Shown piece after piece: positions 24,095-39,572 of a stretch of 64,000 nt of DNA. Origin of the DNA: Oscarella lobularis (Eukaryota > Porifera > Homoscleromorpha > Homosclerophorida > Oscarellidae). Below the pieces are notes generated by a model. It saw only the letters and a program-made list of their open reading frames with translations. It did no database searches and was not told where the DNA came from. Each line of letters starts with the position of its first letter. Positions within the stretch are counted from its first letter, which is position 1. A program made the translations under genes and the position numbers. The stretch spans positions 1,794,325-1,858,324 of the forward strand of contig NC_089193.1 of NCBI RefSeq assembly GCF_947507565.1. The letters run 5' to 3'.

Positions 24095-25208
24095 ATGAGT
24101 TTGGAAGCTATTCGGTACAAAAACGGCCGCTTAGATGTTCTTGATCAGCTTCAGCTGCCACTAAAGAGCGTCTACGACCACGTAGCTACAGTACAGGATG
24201 GATGGGAGGCTATTCGACGAATGAAAGTAAGGTTTTGGCGCTACGATAGGTCTTCACGTGCATTTCCGCCTTCAGGTTCGCGGAGCGCCGGCTATCGCTA
24301 TCGTGGGAGCGCTTAGCGTTGCCGTCGAATTGCAGGAGCGCAATTTTGCGACTGCTGAATCTGTTTCCCAGTTCGTGTCGACGAGTTTCGATCATTTGCG
24401 GACGTCGCGACCGACGGCCGTCAATCTCTTCAACGCCGCCGATTATTTCACGAGCAAGGCCGCTTCGCTCGCTAAAGATCATCCCGAAGACCCCGAAAAA
24501 GTCAAATCGGCTCTCGTCGAAGAGATCGAAGCGATGATGGATAAGGATTTGAAGGATAACAAATCCATCGGCGAACACGGCTCTTCGGCGATAGCAACGC
24601 GCACGCATGCGCCAACGCGCGTGCTAACCCATTGCAATACCGGTTCCTTAGCAACGTTCGGATTTGGAACGGCATTGGGTGTAATCCGGGCCCTGCACGA
24701 AAAGCGCCTTCTGGAGCGCGCCTACTGCACAGAAACGCGGCCATACAATCAAGGCTCAAGACTCACTGCATACGAATTGGTCTATGATCAAATCCCAGCT
24801 ACTCTCATAGCAGATTCCATGGTTTCTGCGCTAATGCAATCCAAATCCATATCAGCTGTTGTAGTAGGTGCTGATAGAATCGCTTCTAATGGGGATACAG
24901 CTAATAAGATTGGAACGTATCAGCTAGCTATTGCTGCCTCGTATCACAATGTTCCATTCTACGTTGCAGCTCCTTCAACTTCAGTTGATTTAAATTTGAA
25001 ATCTGGGGCTGATATTCCCATTGAAGAGCGACCACCTGACGAGCTTTTGTCCATTCAAGGCATTAGAATTGCAGCACCAGGAATTCACTGTTGGAATCCA
25101 GCTTTTGACGTCACTCCAGCTAGACTTATTACAGGCGGTATTATTACGGAACACGGTATCTTTGAACCGAGCCAATTGGCTGAAAAACTTAAATCAGTTG
25201 GGGATTAG
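24095..25208 (+). CDS. MRI1: Methylthioribose-1-phosphate isomerase
   Basis: Cytosolic enzyme of the methionine salvage pathway, converting 5-methylthioribose-1-phosphate to the ribulose form. Two exons: 24095-24226 ([20 protein letters not shown] to RRMK) and 24276-25208, spliced to give [14 protein letters not shown]. The second exon contains the active-site cysteine in [18 protein letters not shown] and the aspartate in [20 protein letters not shown], both conserved in the eIF2B-like isomerase family. At about 354 residues it has the usual length. An upstream in-frame ATG at 24032 is possible, but the homologous start is 24095. Only one intron, unlike its intron-rich neighbours. Confidence 0.95.
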
Positions 25209-25281
25209 ACTAATTGGTTAGCATGAGGTCACGTGAAAGAGTGTACGTAGTAAGTGCGACGCGCGTTAATTAATATCCTCA

Positions 25282-26892
<1,611 letters not shown>

Positions 26893-26993
26893 ACAGGGAC
26901 GATGCCTTGCGTTTTTTTGGCATACGATTGTTACAGTACAGTATTACCGTATTTATCCGGAAGTCTTCGCGCGCGCGCGCTAAAGAGAGAAAA

Positions 26994-29900
26994 ATGGCGG
27001 ACTCTTTGCTTGCCGCTGTTTTAGGCAAATCGAGCCGTTTCGTTCGAGAGGACCTCGATATTCTTATCAAGCAATTGTCGAAGAAAGCGGACGCAATAAA
27101 GGTTAGATAAAGAAGCTGTTTCGGCGGAGAAAAACGAACTTGTTCGTCGCGACTCAGAGCGAAATCTACGATCTCGTCAAGCAGCGTCGACAGGAATTCG
27201 AACAAGTGTACGCCGACACGGAAGAATGGCGTCAGAAGATCAGCGATCTCGTTCGCGAAAGAGAACGCCTAGCCGATCGAATCGAGGAAAGAAATCGATA
27301 AAAACGACTCTTATTAGGTGAAATTCCGCTGCAGAACGAACTGATTGGGAAAGTTATTGAAGCGACGGATCGAAAGAAAGTACTAAAAGCCGAAGTTCAA
27401 ACAATTGACGACGAATTGAATGTATTGGATCATTTGTGCAAGGCAAGTGGGAAGATTAGAGTAGAGAGACGTCTTTAGGCCTTAGAGTTGGATTATTAGA
27501 AAAGATCATTTTTTTGTGCTAGATTCAAGATCAACTTGAAGCGTTTCCTGCTGATTTTCAGTATGGAAATTTCTTACTTATAGCTGAAAGACTAAGAGAC
27601 ATGGTACATAGATAGAAATCACGCAGAACCTTTTCTCTAATATTCTCCTAAAGGAAAGTGATATGTCTAAAGCGTTGAATGCAGGCTGTAGCCAAGAGAT
27701 ATACGATACAGTTCATGTAAGTCTTTTAGCGTAAAGATATTGCATTTATAGTTTTTCGTAGTTGGAGTGGGTAGATCAGAAGAGTCGGCTTGTAGAGAAA
27801 CTACGAGAATTGTGGCTGAAGTCTGTCACATGGAAGGGGTTGGGAGATGAAGAGGAGCACGTTGAAGTGCCTCCTGTTCAACTCATTGTCAAACCAGCTG
27901 TGTCAAATGGTGAGAAAGATGAGTTTTGTACAGGAGGATTATTCGTTTTTTCAGCTGGTTCCGTTTTGCCTTTGTGTGATCTTCTTCTGGCATTGGACTA
28001 CTTGGGAGAAATGGAAAAAGTCGTGAAGAGCTTCCGTACGCTTTTATTTCATTTTCCTACTATCCGTACACGCTTGTTTATAGGAGAAAAAATTTGGATT
28101 CATTGCATGGATCACACCGTCGAAAATCAAAGGTATTTTATACCTCTAGTTTCACTATATTAGCTCTAACGTTTTATAGAATCAAACCCATATCCAACCT
28201 CAATCAAGTATCAACGTCTAAAGCAACAGCACTATTTTTTCTGACGTAATAATTCTAAGGGTTTTGTTCTATGCTTCAAAAAAACGACAGCGTCACAAAA
28301 CAAATTTGAAACACCTGGTATTTTTCATCTAGAAAAGAAGAAGGAGCTTATCCTTTTCTCTAGGAATTCTCTATGAAAAACTCCTCGTCATTTTCAAATT
28401 CGTTCGCGAGATCTTTTCCAGTTCTGAGAAGGATCACGCGGCGAGTAGAAGAGCAGCTGAACTGTTTGGCAGTGGCGTATGGCCTAGCATTGTCGAGTCA
28501 ACCATCAAAAAAGCAATCAAGCCAGCCACACCAAGTCACATAAAAGAGGCAAGCAATCCAATCAATATAGGTACATTTTTATTAGAGTTTTTCTCAGTTG
28601 GATACGTTTCAAGTTGTCGTGAAGAACACTAGGGATTTTGAAGCCACTCTTGCAGAATACGGTGACCCAGGAAGTGAGTTAATCAACTATAGGACTAGTT
28701 TTACTTTTCTAGGCTTTATTCCTCACGATACAAACGAATTGAGTGAGTACGCGACCGAAATTCGATCTCAATATGGCAATAAAAAGGCGAGAGAACATAT
28801 CTATGGTCTCCAAATGAATTATTTTGAAGTATTAGTGTCAAGATGCTCTATCCAGAGCAAGAGACATTCTCATGTCGGCTGATCATTCAGTAATCAATAC
28901 GGATGAGGAGTCTAGTTTGGGTGAACTTCTTCCTTTGGAACGAACGGTTGTCAGTGGAAGTTTGCCGCCTGGATTGGATGAGAGTGTCTTGAATCCGAAA
29001 TCTTTTCAATTTCCCGCTTGTCAGATTAGTGAATGGGTGAAAAATTTCATGGATTTTGTGTATGAGACGTTGATGGAAGCGACGGAATCCGCTGGAGAAG
29101 TGTAAGAATGATTAGGGATTATCCTTCTTTTTAGCATTTAGCTTTAGAGCAATGAACCTGTTTGCATCTGTGAGAAATATGATTGATCTGTTTTACTACT
29201 TAGCTCCGAATCAGCATAAGAAAACCCAGGTAGGATAGGGCTATTTTTCCCCCTCTTTTCTCGCGGGATTTTCCACTAATAGGATGTGCCTCAATTGGCT
29301 GCGATTTTTCATAATAATTGCCTCTATGTTAGTCATCATTTGAAGACGCTTGGCCATCAATTCAAACGTCGTCTTCCGCCCACAATGCAGTCGAATTTCG
29401 TCGCTACGTTTGTTGATTTTGTTCCCAAAGTCAGACGACTAGGAGAAGACTGCCTATTGGCACTATTGGTACATTAATCTGACGCAATTTTTGAAGAATT
29501 TTAAAAATGATCCAAGACATGTTTAAAACGGTCCAAGACAATTTTAAAATCTTAAAATCGTCCAACACGATTTCAAAAATCGTTCAAGAAATTTTTTAGG
29601 ACGATTTTAAACATTCTCTTAAGAGACAATTATAAAAGTTGTCTTGGTATAAAAATTGTACCCCTCAATTTATTTAGGCCATAAGAATTAAAGTTTAGGC
29701 CCTAAATTTGATATTTAGGCCCTTAGAATCAAAGTTTAGGCCCTCAATTTTATATTTAGGCTCTTAGAATCAAAGTTTAGGCCCTCAATTTAATTTTTAC
29801 GCCCTTAGAATCAAAGTTTAGGCCCTTAATTTAATATTTAGGCCCTTAGAATCATAGTTTAGGCCCTCAATTTGATACTTAGGCCCTTAGAATCAAAGTT

Positions 29901-32900
29901 TAGGCCCTAAATTTGATATTTAGGCCCTTAGAATCAAAGTTTAGGACCTCAATTTTATATTTAGGCTCTTAGAATCAATGTTTAGGACCTCAATTTTATA
30001 TTTAGGCTCTTAGAATCAAAGTTTAGGCCCTCAATTTAATTTTTCCTTCTTAGAATCAAAGTTTAGGCCCTCAATTTAATAATTAGGCCAATAGAACCAA
30101 AGTTTAGGCCCTCAATTTGATACTTAGGCCTTTAGAATCAAAGTTTAGGCCCTCAATTTAATATTTAGGCCCATAGAATCAAAGTCTAAGCCCTCAATTT
30201 AATATTTAGGCATTTGGAATCAAAGTTTAGGCTCTCAATTTAATATTTAGGCCTTTAGAATCAAAGTTTAGGCCCTCAATTTAATATTTAGGCCCATAGA
30301 ATCAAAGTTTAGGCCCTCAATTTGATATTTAGGCATTTGGAATCAAAGTTTAGGCCCTCAATTTAATATTTAGGCCTTTAGAATCAAAGTTTAGGCCCTC
30401 AGTTTAATATTTAGGCCTTTGGAATCAAAGTTTAGGCCCTCAATTTAATATTTAGGCCTATAGAATCAAAGTTTAGGCCCTCAATTTAAATATTTAGGCC
30501 TTTAGAATCAAAGTTTAGGCCCTCAATTTAATATTTAGGCCCTTAGAATCAAAGTTTAGGCCCTCAATTTAATATTTAGGCCTTTAGAATCAAAGTTTAG
30601 GCCCTCAATTTAATATTTCGGCTTATAGAATCAAAGTTTAGGCCCTCAATTTAATATTTAGGCCCATAGAATCAAAGTTTAGGCCCTAAATTTAATATTT
30701 AGGCCTTTAGAATCAAAGTTTAGGCCCTCAATTTAATATTTAGGCCTATAGAATCAAAGTTTAGGCCCTCAATTTAATATTTAGGCCCATAGAATCAAAG
30801 TTTAGGCCCTAAATTTAATATTTAGGCATTTGGAATCAAAGTTTAGGCTCTCAATTTAATATTTAGGCCTTTAGAATCAAAGTTTAGCCCCTCAATTTAA
30901 TATTTAGGCCCATAGAATCAAAGTTTAGGCCCTCAATTTAATATTTAGGCCTTTAGAATCAAAGTTTAGGCCCTCAATTTAATATTTAGGCCCATAGAAT
31001 CAAAGTTTAGGCCCTCAATTTGATATTTAGGCATTTGGAATCAAAGTTTAGGCCCTCAATTTAATATTTAGGCCTTTAGAATCAAAGTTTAGGCCCTCAG
31101 TTTAATATTTAGGCCTTTGGAATCAAAGTTTAGGCCCTCAATTTAATATTTAGGCCTATAGAATCAAAGTTTAGGCCCTCAATTTAATATTTAGGCTTTT
31201 AGAATCAAAGTTTAGGCCCTCAATTTGATACTTAGGCCCTTAGAATCAAAGTTTAGGCCCTCAATTTAATATTTAGGCCCTTAGAATCAAAGTTTAGGCC
31301 CTCAATTTAATATTTAGGCCCTTAGAATCAAAGTTTAGGCCCTCAATTTAATATTTAGGTCCTTAGAATCATAGTTTAGGCCCTCAATTTGATACTTAGG
31401 CCCTTAGAATCAAAGTTTAGGCCCTAAATTTTATATTTAGGCTCTTAGAATCAAAGTTTAGGCCCTCAATTTAATTTTTACGCCCTTAGAATCAAAGTTT
31501 AGGCTCTAAATTTGATATTTAGGCCCTTAGAATCAAAGTTTAGGACCTCAATTTTATATTTAGGCTCTTAGAATCAAAGTTTAGGCCCTCAATTTAATTT
31601 TTACGCCCTTAGAATCAAAGTTTAGGCCCTCAATTTAATATTTAGGCCTTTAGAATGAAAGTTTAGGCCCTCAATTTAATATTTAGGCTTTTAGAATCAT
31701 AGTTTAGGCCCTCAATTTGATATTTAGGCTCTTAGAATCAAAGTTTAGGCCCTCAATTTAATATTTAGGCCTCTAGAATCATAGTTTAGGCCCTCAATTT
31801 GATATTTAGGCTCTTAGAATCAAAGTTTAGGCCCTCAATTTAATTTTTCCTTCTTAGAATCAAAGTTTAGGCTCTCAATTTGATACTTAGGCCCTTAGAA
31901 TCAAAGTTTAGGCCCTCAATTTAATATTTAGGCTCTTAGAATCAAAGTTTAGGCTCTCAATTTAATATTTAGGCCCTTGGAATCAAAGTTTAGGCTCTCA
32001 ATTTAATATTTAGGCCCTTAGAATCAAAGTTTAGGCCCTCAATTTCATATTTAGGCCTTTAGAATCAAAGTTTAGGCCCTCAATTTAATATTTAGGCCCA
32101 TAGAATCAAAGTTTAGGCCCTCAATTTGATACTTAGGCCCTTAGAATCAAAGTTTAGACCCTCAATTTAATATTTAGGCTCTTAGAATCATAGTTTAGGC
32201 CCTCAATTTGATATTTAGGCCTTTAGAATCAAAGTTTAGGCCCTCAGTTTAATATTTAGGCCTTTGGAATCAAAGTTTAGGCCCTCAATTTAATATTTAG
32301 GCCTATAGAATCAAAGTTTAGGCCGTCAATTTAATATTTAGGCCTATAGAATCAAAGTTTAGGCCCTCAATTTGATACTTAGACCCTTAGAATCAAAGTT
32401 TAGGCCCTAAATTTGATATTTAGGCCCTTACAATCAAAGTTTAGGACCTCAATTTTATATTTAGGCTCTTAGAATCAAAGTTTAGGCCCCCAATTTAATT
32501 TTTACGCCCTTGGAATCAAAGTTTAGGCCCCTAATTTAATATTTGGGACTTTAGAATCAAAGTTTAGCCCCTCAATTTAATATTTAGGCCTTAGAATCAT
32601 AGCCCTTAGAATCATAGTTTAGGCCCTCAATTTGATACTTAGGCCCTTAGAATCAAAGTTTAGGCCCTAAATTTTATATTTAGGCTCTTAGAATCAAAGT
32701 TTAGGCCCTCAATTTAATTTTTACGCTCTTAGAATCAAAGTTTAGGCCCTTAATTTAATATTTAGGCCTTTAGAATCAAAGTTTAGGCCCTCAATTTAAT
32801 ATTTAGGCCCTTAGAATCAAAGTTTAGGAGATGAATTTTATATTTAGGCCCTTACAATCAAAGTTTAGGACCTCAATTTTATATTTAGGCTCTTAGAATC

Positions 32901-35900
32901 AAAGTTTAGGCCCTCAATTTAATTTTTACGCCTTTGGAATCAAAGTTTAGGCCCCTAATTTAATATTTGGGACTTTAGAATCAAAGTTTAGCCCCTCAAT
33001 TTAATATTTAGGCCTTAGAATCATAGCCCTTAGAATCATAGTTTAGGCCCTCAATTTGATACTTAGGCCCTTAGAATCAAAGTTTAGGCCCTAAATTTTA
33101 TATTTAGGCTCTTAGAATCAAAGTTTAGGCCCTCAATTTAATTTTTACGCTCTTAGAATCAAAGTTTAGGCCCTTAATTTAATATTTAGGCCTTTAGAAT
33201 CAAAGTTTAGCTCCTCAATTTAATATTTAGGCCCATAGAATCAAAGTTTAGGTTCTAAATTTAATATTTAGGCCCTTAGAATCAAAGTTTAGGCCCTCAA
33301 TTTAATATTTAGGCCTTTAGAATCAAAGTTTAGGCCCTCAATTTGATATTTAGGCCCTTAGAATCAAAGTTTAGGAGATCAATTTTATATTTAGGTTCTT
33401 AGAATCAAAGTTTAGGCCCTCAATTTAATATTTAGTCCTTTAGAATCAAAGTTTAGGCCCTCAATTTAATATTTAGGCCCTTAGAATCAAAGTTTAGGCC
33501 CTCAGTTTAATATTTAGGCCTTTAGAATCAAAGTTTAGCCCCTCAATTTAATATTTAGGCTTTTAGAATCAAAGTTTAGGCCCTCAATTTAATATTTAGG
33601 CCTATAGAATTAAAGTTTAGGCCCTCAATTTAATATTTAGGCCCATAGAATCAAAGTTTAGGCCCTAAATTTAATATTTAGGCCTTTAGAATCAAAGTTT
33701 AGGCCCTCAATTTGATACTTAGGCCCTTAGAATCAAAGTTTAGGCCCTCAATTTAATATTTAGTCCTTTAGAATCAAAGTTTAGGCCCTCAATTTAATAT
33801 TTAGGCCCATAGAATCAAAGTTTAGGCCCTCAATTTGATACTTAGGCCCTTAGAATCAAAGTTTATGCCCTCAATTTTATATTTAGGCTCTTAGAATCAA
33901 AGTTTATGCCCTCAATTTAATTTTTACGCCTTTAGAATCAAAGTTTAGGCCCTTAATTTAATATTTAGGACTTTAGAATCAAAGTTTATCACCTCAATTT
34001 AATATTTAGGCCTTTAGAATTAAAGTTTAGGCCCTAAATTTAATATTTAGGCTCTTAGAATCAAAGTTTAGGCCCTCAATTTAATATTTAGGCCTTTAGA
34101 ATCAAAGTTTAGGCCCTCAATTTAATATTTAGGCCCATAGAATCAAAGTTTAGGCCCTCAATTTTATACTTAGGCCCTTAGAATCAAAGTTTAGACCCTC
34201 AATTTAATATTTAGGCCCTTAGAATCATAGTTTAGGCCCTCAATTTGATATTTAGGCCTTTAGAATCAAAGTTTAGGCCCTCAGTTTAATATTTTGGCCT
34301 TTGGAATCAAAGTTTAGGCCCTCAATTTGATATTTAGGCTCTTAGAATCAAAGTTTAGGCCCTCAATTTAATTTTTCCTTCTTAGAATCAAAGTTTAGGC
34401 CCTCAATTTGATACTTAGGCCCTTAGAATCAAAGTTTAGGCCCTCAATTTAATATTTAGGCTCTTAGAATCAAAGTTTAGGCTCTCAATTTAATATTTAG
34501 GCCCTTAGAATCAAAGTTTAGGCTCTCAATTTAATATTTAGGCCCTTAGAATCAAAGTTTAGGCCCTCAATTTCATATTTAGGCCTTTAGAATCAAAGTT
34601 TAGGCCCTCAATTTAATATTTAGGCCCATAGAATCAAAGTTTAGGCCCTCAAATTGATACTTAGGCCCTTAGAATCAAAGTTTAGACCCTCAATTTAATA
34701 TTTAGGCCCTTAGAATCATAGTTTAGGCCCTCAATTTTATATTTAGGCCTTTAGAATCAAAGTTTAGGTTCTCAGTTTAATATTTAGGCCTTTGGAATCA
34801 AAGTTTAGGCCCTCAATTTAATATTTAGGCCTATAGAATCAAAGTTTAGGCCGTCAATTTAATATTTAGGCCTATAGAATCAAAGTTTAGGCCCTCAATT
34901 TGATACTTAGACCCTTAGAATCAAAGTTTAGGCTCTAAATTTGATATTTAGGCCCTTACAATCAAAGTTTAGGACCTCAATTTTATATTTAGGCTCTTAG
35001 AATCAAAGTTTAGGCCCTCAATTTAATTTTTACGCCTTTGGAATCAAAGTTTAGGTCCCTAATTTAATATTTAGGACTTTAGAATCAAAGTTTAGCCCCT
35101 CAATTTAATATTTAGGCTCTTAGAATCAAAGTTTAGGCCCTCAATTTAATATTTAGTCCCATAGAATCAAAGTTTAGGCCCTAAATTTAATATTTAGGCC
35201 TTTAGAATCAAAGTTTAGGCCCTAAATTTAATATTTAGGCCTTTAGAATCAAAGTTTAGGCCCTCAATTTGATACTTAGGCCCTTAGAATCAAAGCTTAG
35301 GCTCTAAATTTGATATTTAGGCCCTTAGAATCAAAGTTTAGGACCTCAATTTAATATTTAGGCCTAAGAATCAAAGTTTAGGCCCTCAATTTAATATTTA
35401 GGCCCATAGAATCAAAGTTTAGGCCCTAAATTTAATATTTAGGCATTTGGAATCAAAGTTTAGGCCCTCAATTTAATATTTAGGCCTTTAGAATCAAAGT
35501 TTAGGCCCTCAATTTAATATTTAGGCCCATAGAATCAAAGTTTAGGCCCTCAATTTGATATTTAGGCATTTGGAATCAAAGTTTAGGCCCTCAATTTAAT
35601 ATTTAGGCCTTTAGAATCAAAGTTTAGGCCCTCAGTTTAATATTTAGGCCTTTGGAATCAAAGTTTAGGCCCTCAATTTAATATTTAGGCCTATAGAATC
35701 AAAGTTTAGGCCCTCAATTTAATATTTAGGCTTTTAGAATCAAAGTTTAGGCCCTCAATTTGATACTTAGGCCCTTAGAATCAAAGTTTAGGCTCTCAAT
35801 TTAATATTTAGGCCCTTAGAATCAAAGTTTAGGCCCTCAATTTAATATTTAGGCCCTTAGAATCAAAGTTTAGGCCCTCAATTTAATATTTAGGCCCTTA

Positions 35901-38900
35901 GAATCATAGTTTAGGCCCTCAATTTGATACTTAGGCCCTTAGAATCAAAGTTTAGGCCCTAAATTTTATATTTAGGCTCTTAGAATCAAAGTTTAGGCCC
36001 TCAATTTAATTTTTACGCTCTTAGAATCAAAGTTTAGGCCCTTAATTTAATATTTAGGCCTTTAGAATCAAAGTTTAGCTCCTCAATTTAATATTTAGGC
36101 CCATAGAATCAAAGTTTAGGTTCTAAATTTAATATTTAGGCCCTTAGAATCAAAGTTTAGGCCCTCAATTTAATATTTAGGCCTTTAGAATCAAAGTTTA
36201 GGCCCTCAATTTAATATTTAGGCCTTTAGAATGAAAGTTTAGGCCCTCAATTTAATATTTAGGCCTTTAGAATCATAGTTTAGGCCCTCAATTTGATATT
36301 TAGGCTCTTAGAATCAAAGTTTGGCCCTCAATTTAATTTTTCCTTCTTAGAATCAAAGTTTAGGCCCTCAATTTGATACTTAGGCCCTTAGAATCAAAGT
36401 TTAGGCCCTCAATTTAATATTTAGGCCTTTAGAATCAAAGTTTAGGCCCTCAATTTAATATTTAGGCCCATAGAATCAAAGTTTAGGCTCTCAATTTTAT
36501 ACTTAGGCCCTTAGAATCAAAGTTTAGACCCTCAATTTAATATTTAGGCTCTTAGAATCATAGTTTAGGCCCTCAATTTGATATTTAGGCCTTTAGAATC
36601 AAAGTTTAGGCCCTCAGTTTAATATTTAGGCCTTTGGAATCAAAGTTTAGGCCCTCAATTTAATATTTAGGCCTATAGAATCAAAGTTTAGGCCCTCAAT
36701 TTAATATTTAGGCCTTTAGAATCAAAGTTTAGGCCCTCAATTTGATACTTAGGCCCTTAGAATCAAAGTTTAGGCCCTCAATTTAAATATTTAGGCCTTT
36801 AGAATCAAAGTTTAGGCCCTCAATTTAATATTTAGGCCCTTTGAATCAAAGTTTAGGCCCTCAATTTAGTATTTAAGGCTTTAGAATCAAAGTTTAGGCC
36901 CTCAATTTAATATTTAGGCCTATAGAATCAAAGTTTAGGCCCTAAATTTAATATTTAGGCCCATAGAATCAAAGTTTAGGCCCTAAATTTAATATTTAGG
37001 CCCTTAGAATCAAAGTTTATGCCCTCAATTTAATTTTTACGCCTTTAGAATCAAAGTTTAGGCCCTCAATTTAATATTTAGGCCCTTAGAATCATAGTTT
37101 AGGCCCTCAATTTGATACTTAGGCCCTTAGAATCAAAGTTTAGGCCCTCAATTTAATATTTAGGCCCATAGAATCAAAGTTTATGCCCTCAATTTTATAT
37201 TTAGGCTCTTAGAATCAAAGTTTATGCCCTCACTTTAATTTTTACGCCTTTAGAATCAAAGTTTAGGCCCTTAATTTAATATTTAGGACTTTAGAATCAA
37301 AGTTTAGCCCCTCAATTTAATATTTAGGCCTTTAGAATCAAAGTTTAGGCCCTCAATTTAATATTTAGGCCCATAGAATCAAAGTTTAGGCCCTAACTTT
37401 AATATTTAGGCCCTTAGAATCAAAGTTTAGGCCCTCAATTTAATATTTAGGCCTTTATAATCAAAGTTTAGGCCCTCAATTTGATACTTAGGCCCTTAGA
37501 ATCAAAGTTTAGGCCCTCAATTTAATATTTAGGCCCTTAGAATCAAAGTTTAGGCTCTCAATTTTATATTTAGGCCCTTAGAATCAAAGTTTAGGCCTTC
37601 AATTTAATATTTAGGCCTTTAGAATCAAAGTTTAGGCCCTCAATTTAATATTTAGGCCCATAGAATCAAAGTTTAGGCCCTCAATTTATTATTTAGGCCC
37701 TTAGAATCATAGTTTAGGCTCTCAATTTGATACTTAGGCCCTTTGAATCAAAGTTTAGGCCCTCAATTTAATATTTAGGCCCATAGAATCAAAGTTTATG
37801 CCCTCAATTTTATATTTAGGCTCTTAGAATCAAAGTTTATGCCCTCAATTTAATTTTTACGCCTTTAGAATCAAAGTTTAGGCCCTTAATTTAATATTTA
37901 GGACTTTAGAATCAAAGTTTAGCCCCTCAATTTAATATTTAGGCCTTTAGAATCAAAGTTTAGGCCCTCAATTTAATATTTAGGCCCATAGAATCAAAGT
38001 TTAGGCCCTAACTTTAATATTTAGGCCCTTAGAATCAAAGTTTAGGCCCTCAATTTAATATTTAGGCCTTTATAATCAAAGTTTAGGCCCTCAATTTGAT
38101 ACTTAGGCCCTTAGAATCAAAGTTTAGGCCCTCAATTTGATATTTAGGCCTTTAGAATCAAAGTTTAGGCCCTCTATTTAATATTTAGGCCTTTAGAATC
38201 AAAGTTTAGGCCCTCAATTTGATACTTAGGCCCTTAGAATCAAAGTTTAGGCCCTCAATTTAATATTTAGGCCCTTAGAATCAAAGTTTAGGCCCTCAAT
38301 TTTATATTTAGGCCCTTAGAATCAAAGTTTAGGCCTTCAATTTAATATTTAGGCCTTTAGAATCAAAGTTTAGGCCCTCAATTTAATATTTAGGCCCATA
38401 GAATCAAAGTTTAGGCCCATAGAATCAAAGTTTAGGCCCTCAATTTAATATTTAGGCCCTTAGAATCATAGTTTAGGCCCTCAATTTGATACCTAGGCCC
38501 TTAGAATCAAAGTTAAGGGTTTTAAAAAATGTCTCAAGACAAATCTAAAATATTCCCGGCTCTTTTACTTGACTTGATATTCGTAGACCAGTCAGAGAGA
38601 CGCCTTATTTGCATCGTTATCTGGGGCAAATGGTTTTGCGGATGCAAAGGATAACAGGGACTCTATTGATCGCGCTTTGAGGCAAGTTATACGTCAATTA
38701 CAGATGTTGAATCGCGTGTGGAAGGTGAGTTCGAATTCGTTGTTTTTTTGGCGTTATTTTTTCGCCTTCAGGGTGTTCTGCCACATGGAATTTTTCTGAA
38801 ATCGATTGGGACGCTTCTTTCTGCTGTTTTTGGCAAAGTTGTTAGATCTGTGTTGAAATTGGAGGCAAGTGTGAATACGAGGTTATTGATTTTGGCTTTA

Positions 38901-39307
38901 ATTTTCACAGGATATTGGTGCGGAAGAGGGGAAGACACTACACTCGCTCTTCAGCTTTCTACTAGACTCAGTCTCCTCCTTATTTCAACCGGTAAGCTGG
39001 GAATAGAATCCTGCACGAAAGGCAAAGAATTCGCTTTCTTTTCCTTTCTGTAGGACGTAGACAAGGCAACGTATGTTCGAGATTTTGCCCGTTTTAAATA
39101 CTTGAGAGATCTCTTGGACGCCAGTTTGCAGGAAGTCGTTGATCTGTGGGAAATGGTACGAAATTTCGAAGATATAGTGCAAAGGTATAACCGTGCATTT
39201 AGTCGACACTATCAAAGGAATTCAGCAGTGAGGAAATTAGACATCTAATCAGGGCTGTATTCAAGAATACGCAGAGACGAGCAAACGCATTGTGCAAAAT
39301 CAAATAG
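26994..39307 (+). CDS. ZW10: ZW10 orthologue, split by a 9.1-kb satellite-filled intron
   Basis: Subunit of the RZZ kinetochore checkpoint complex and of the NRZ/Dsl1 tether for Golgi-to-ER vesicles. It starts [20 protein letters not shown] at 26994. Diagnostic blocks are [20 protein letters not shown] (about 29005-29055), [20 protein letters not shown] (about 29285-29345), [12 protein letters not shown] and [21 protein letters not shown]. The exon ending at 29468 splices over 29469-38586 to [20 protein letters not shown] at 38587. The end of the protein follows: [38 protein letters not shown] and [18 protein letters not shown], with stop 39305-39307. The joined product covers ZW10 from end to end with no frame damage in the segments I read. 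All other introns are under about 150 nt, so the satellite intron is exceptional. Confidence 0.92.
29660..38515 (+). repeat. 41-bp satellite array, about 216 copies, inside a ZW10 intron
   Basis: Monomer of 41 bp composed of two related halves (20 and 21 bp), each beginning TTTAGGCCC: one continues TCAATTTAATA, the other TTAGAATCAAAG. Variation is mostly substitutions at a few positions (CTTA/CATA/TTTA, TTGATA/TTAATA, CTCAG/CTCAA). Longer-period copies are visible; for example a variant run near 37181 recurs at 37796, exactly 15 monomers on. A truncated junction at about 32591 recurs at about 33015. It is non-coding in all frames over useful lengths. Confidence 0.98.
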
Positions 39308-39572
39308 AAACTTTTCGGTAAATGTACAGCGTCCACCAACGAAGAAGTTCTTGTATTCACTAAGCACGGCGAGGTGCGGCTGGTTTTTGCCGGTTTTCTA
39401 GCTCTAACCTAACGCTCGTTCGAATCTAAACGCTTTCTCAACGCTTTCTCTACTAGATAAGTGGGAGCAACGACAGAATCGCTTGGAAACGACCAAACTA
39501 TCGCGTTTTCGAGTCTCAGTTTAGTGCCCGGATTACAGAAGTTCCCTCCGTTGCTAGGGCTAGTGATTTCTC

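Noticed and set aside
29660-38515. Interstitial telomere array (TTTAGG resembles plant or nematode telomere repeats)
   Set aside because: The motif occurs once per 20-21 bp inside a longer monomer rather than as a pure 6-7-bp tandem repeat, so the likeness is coincidental.
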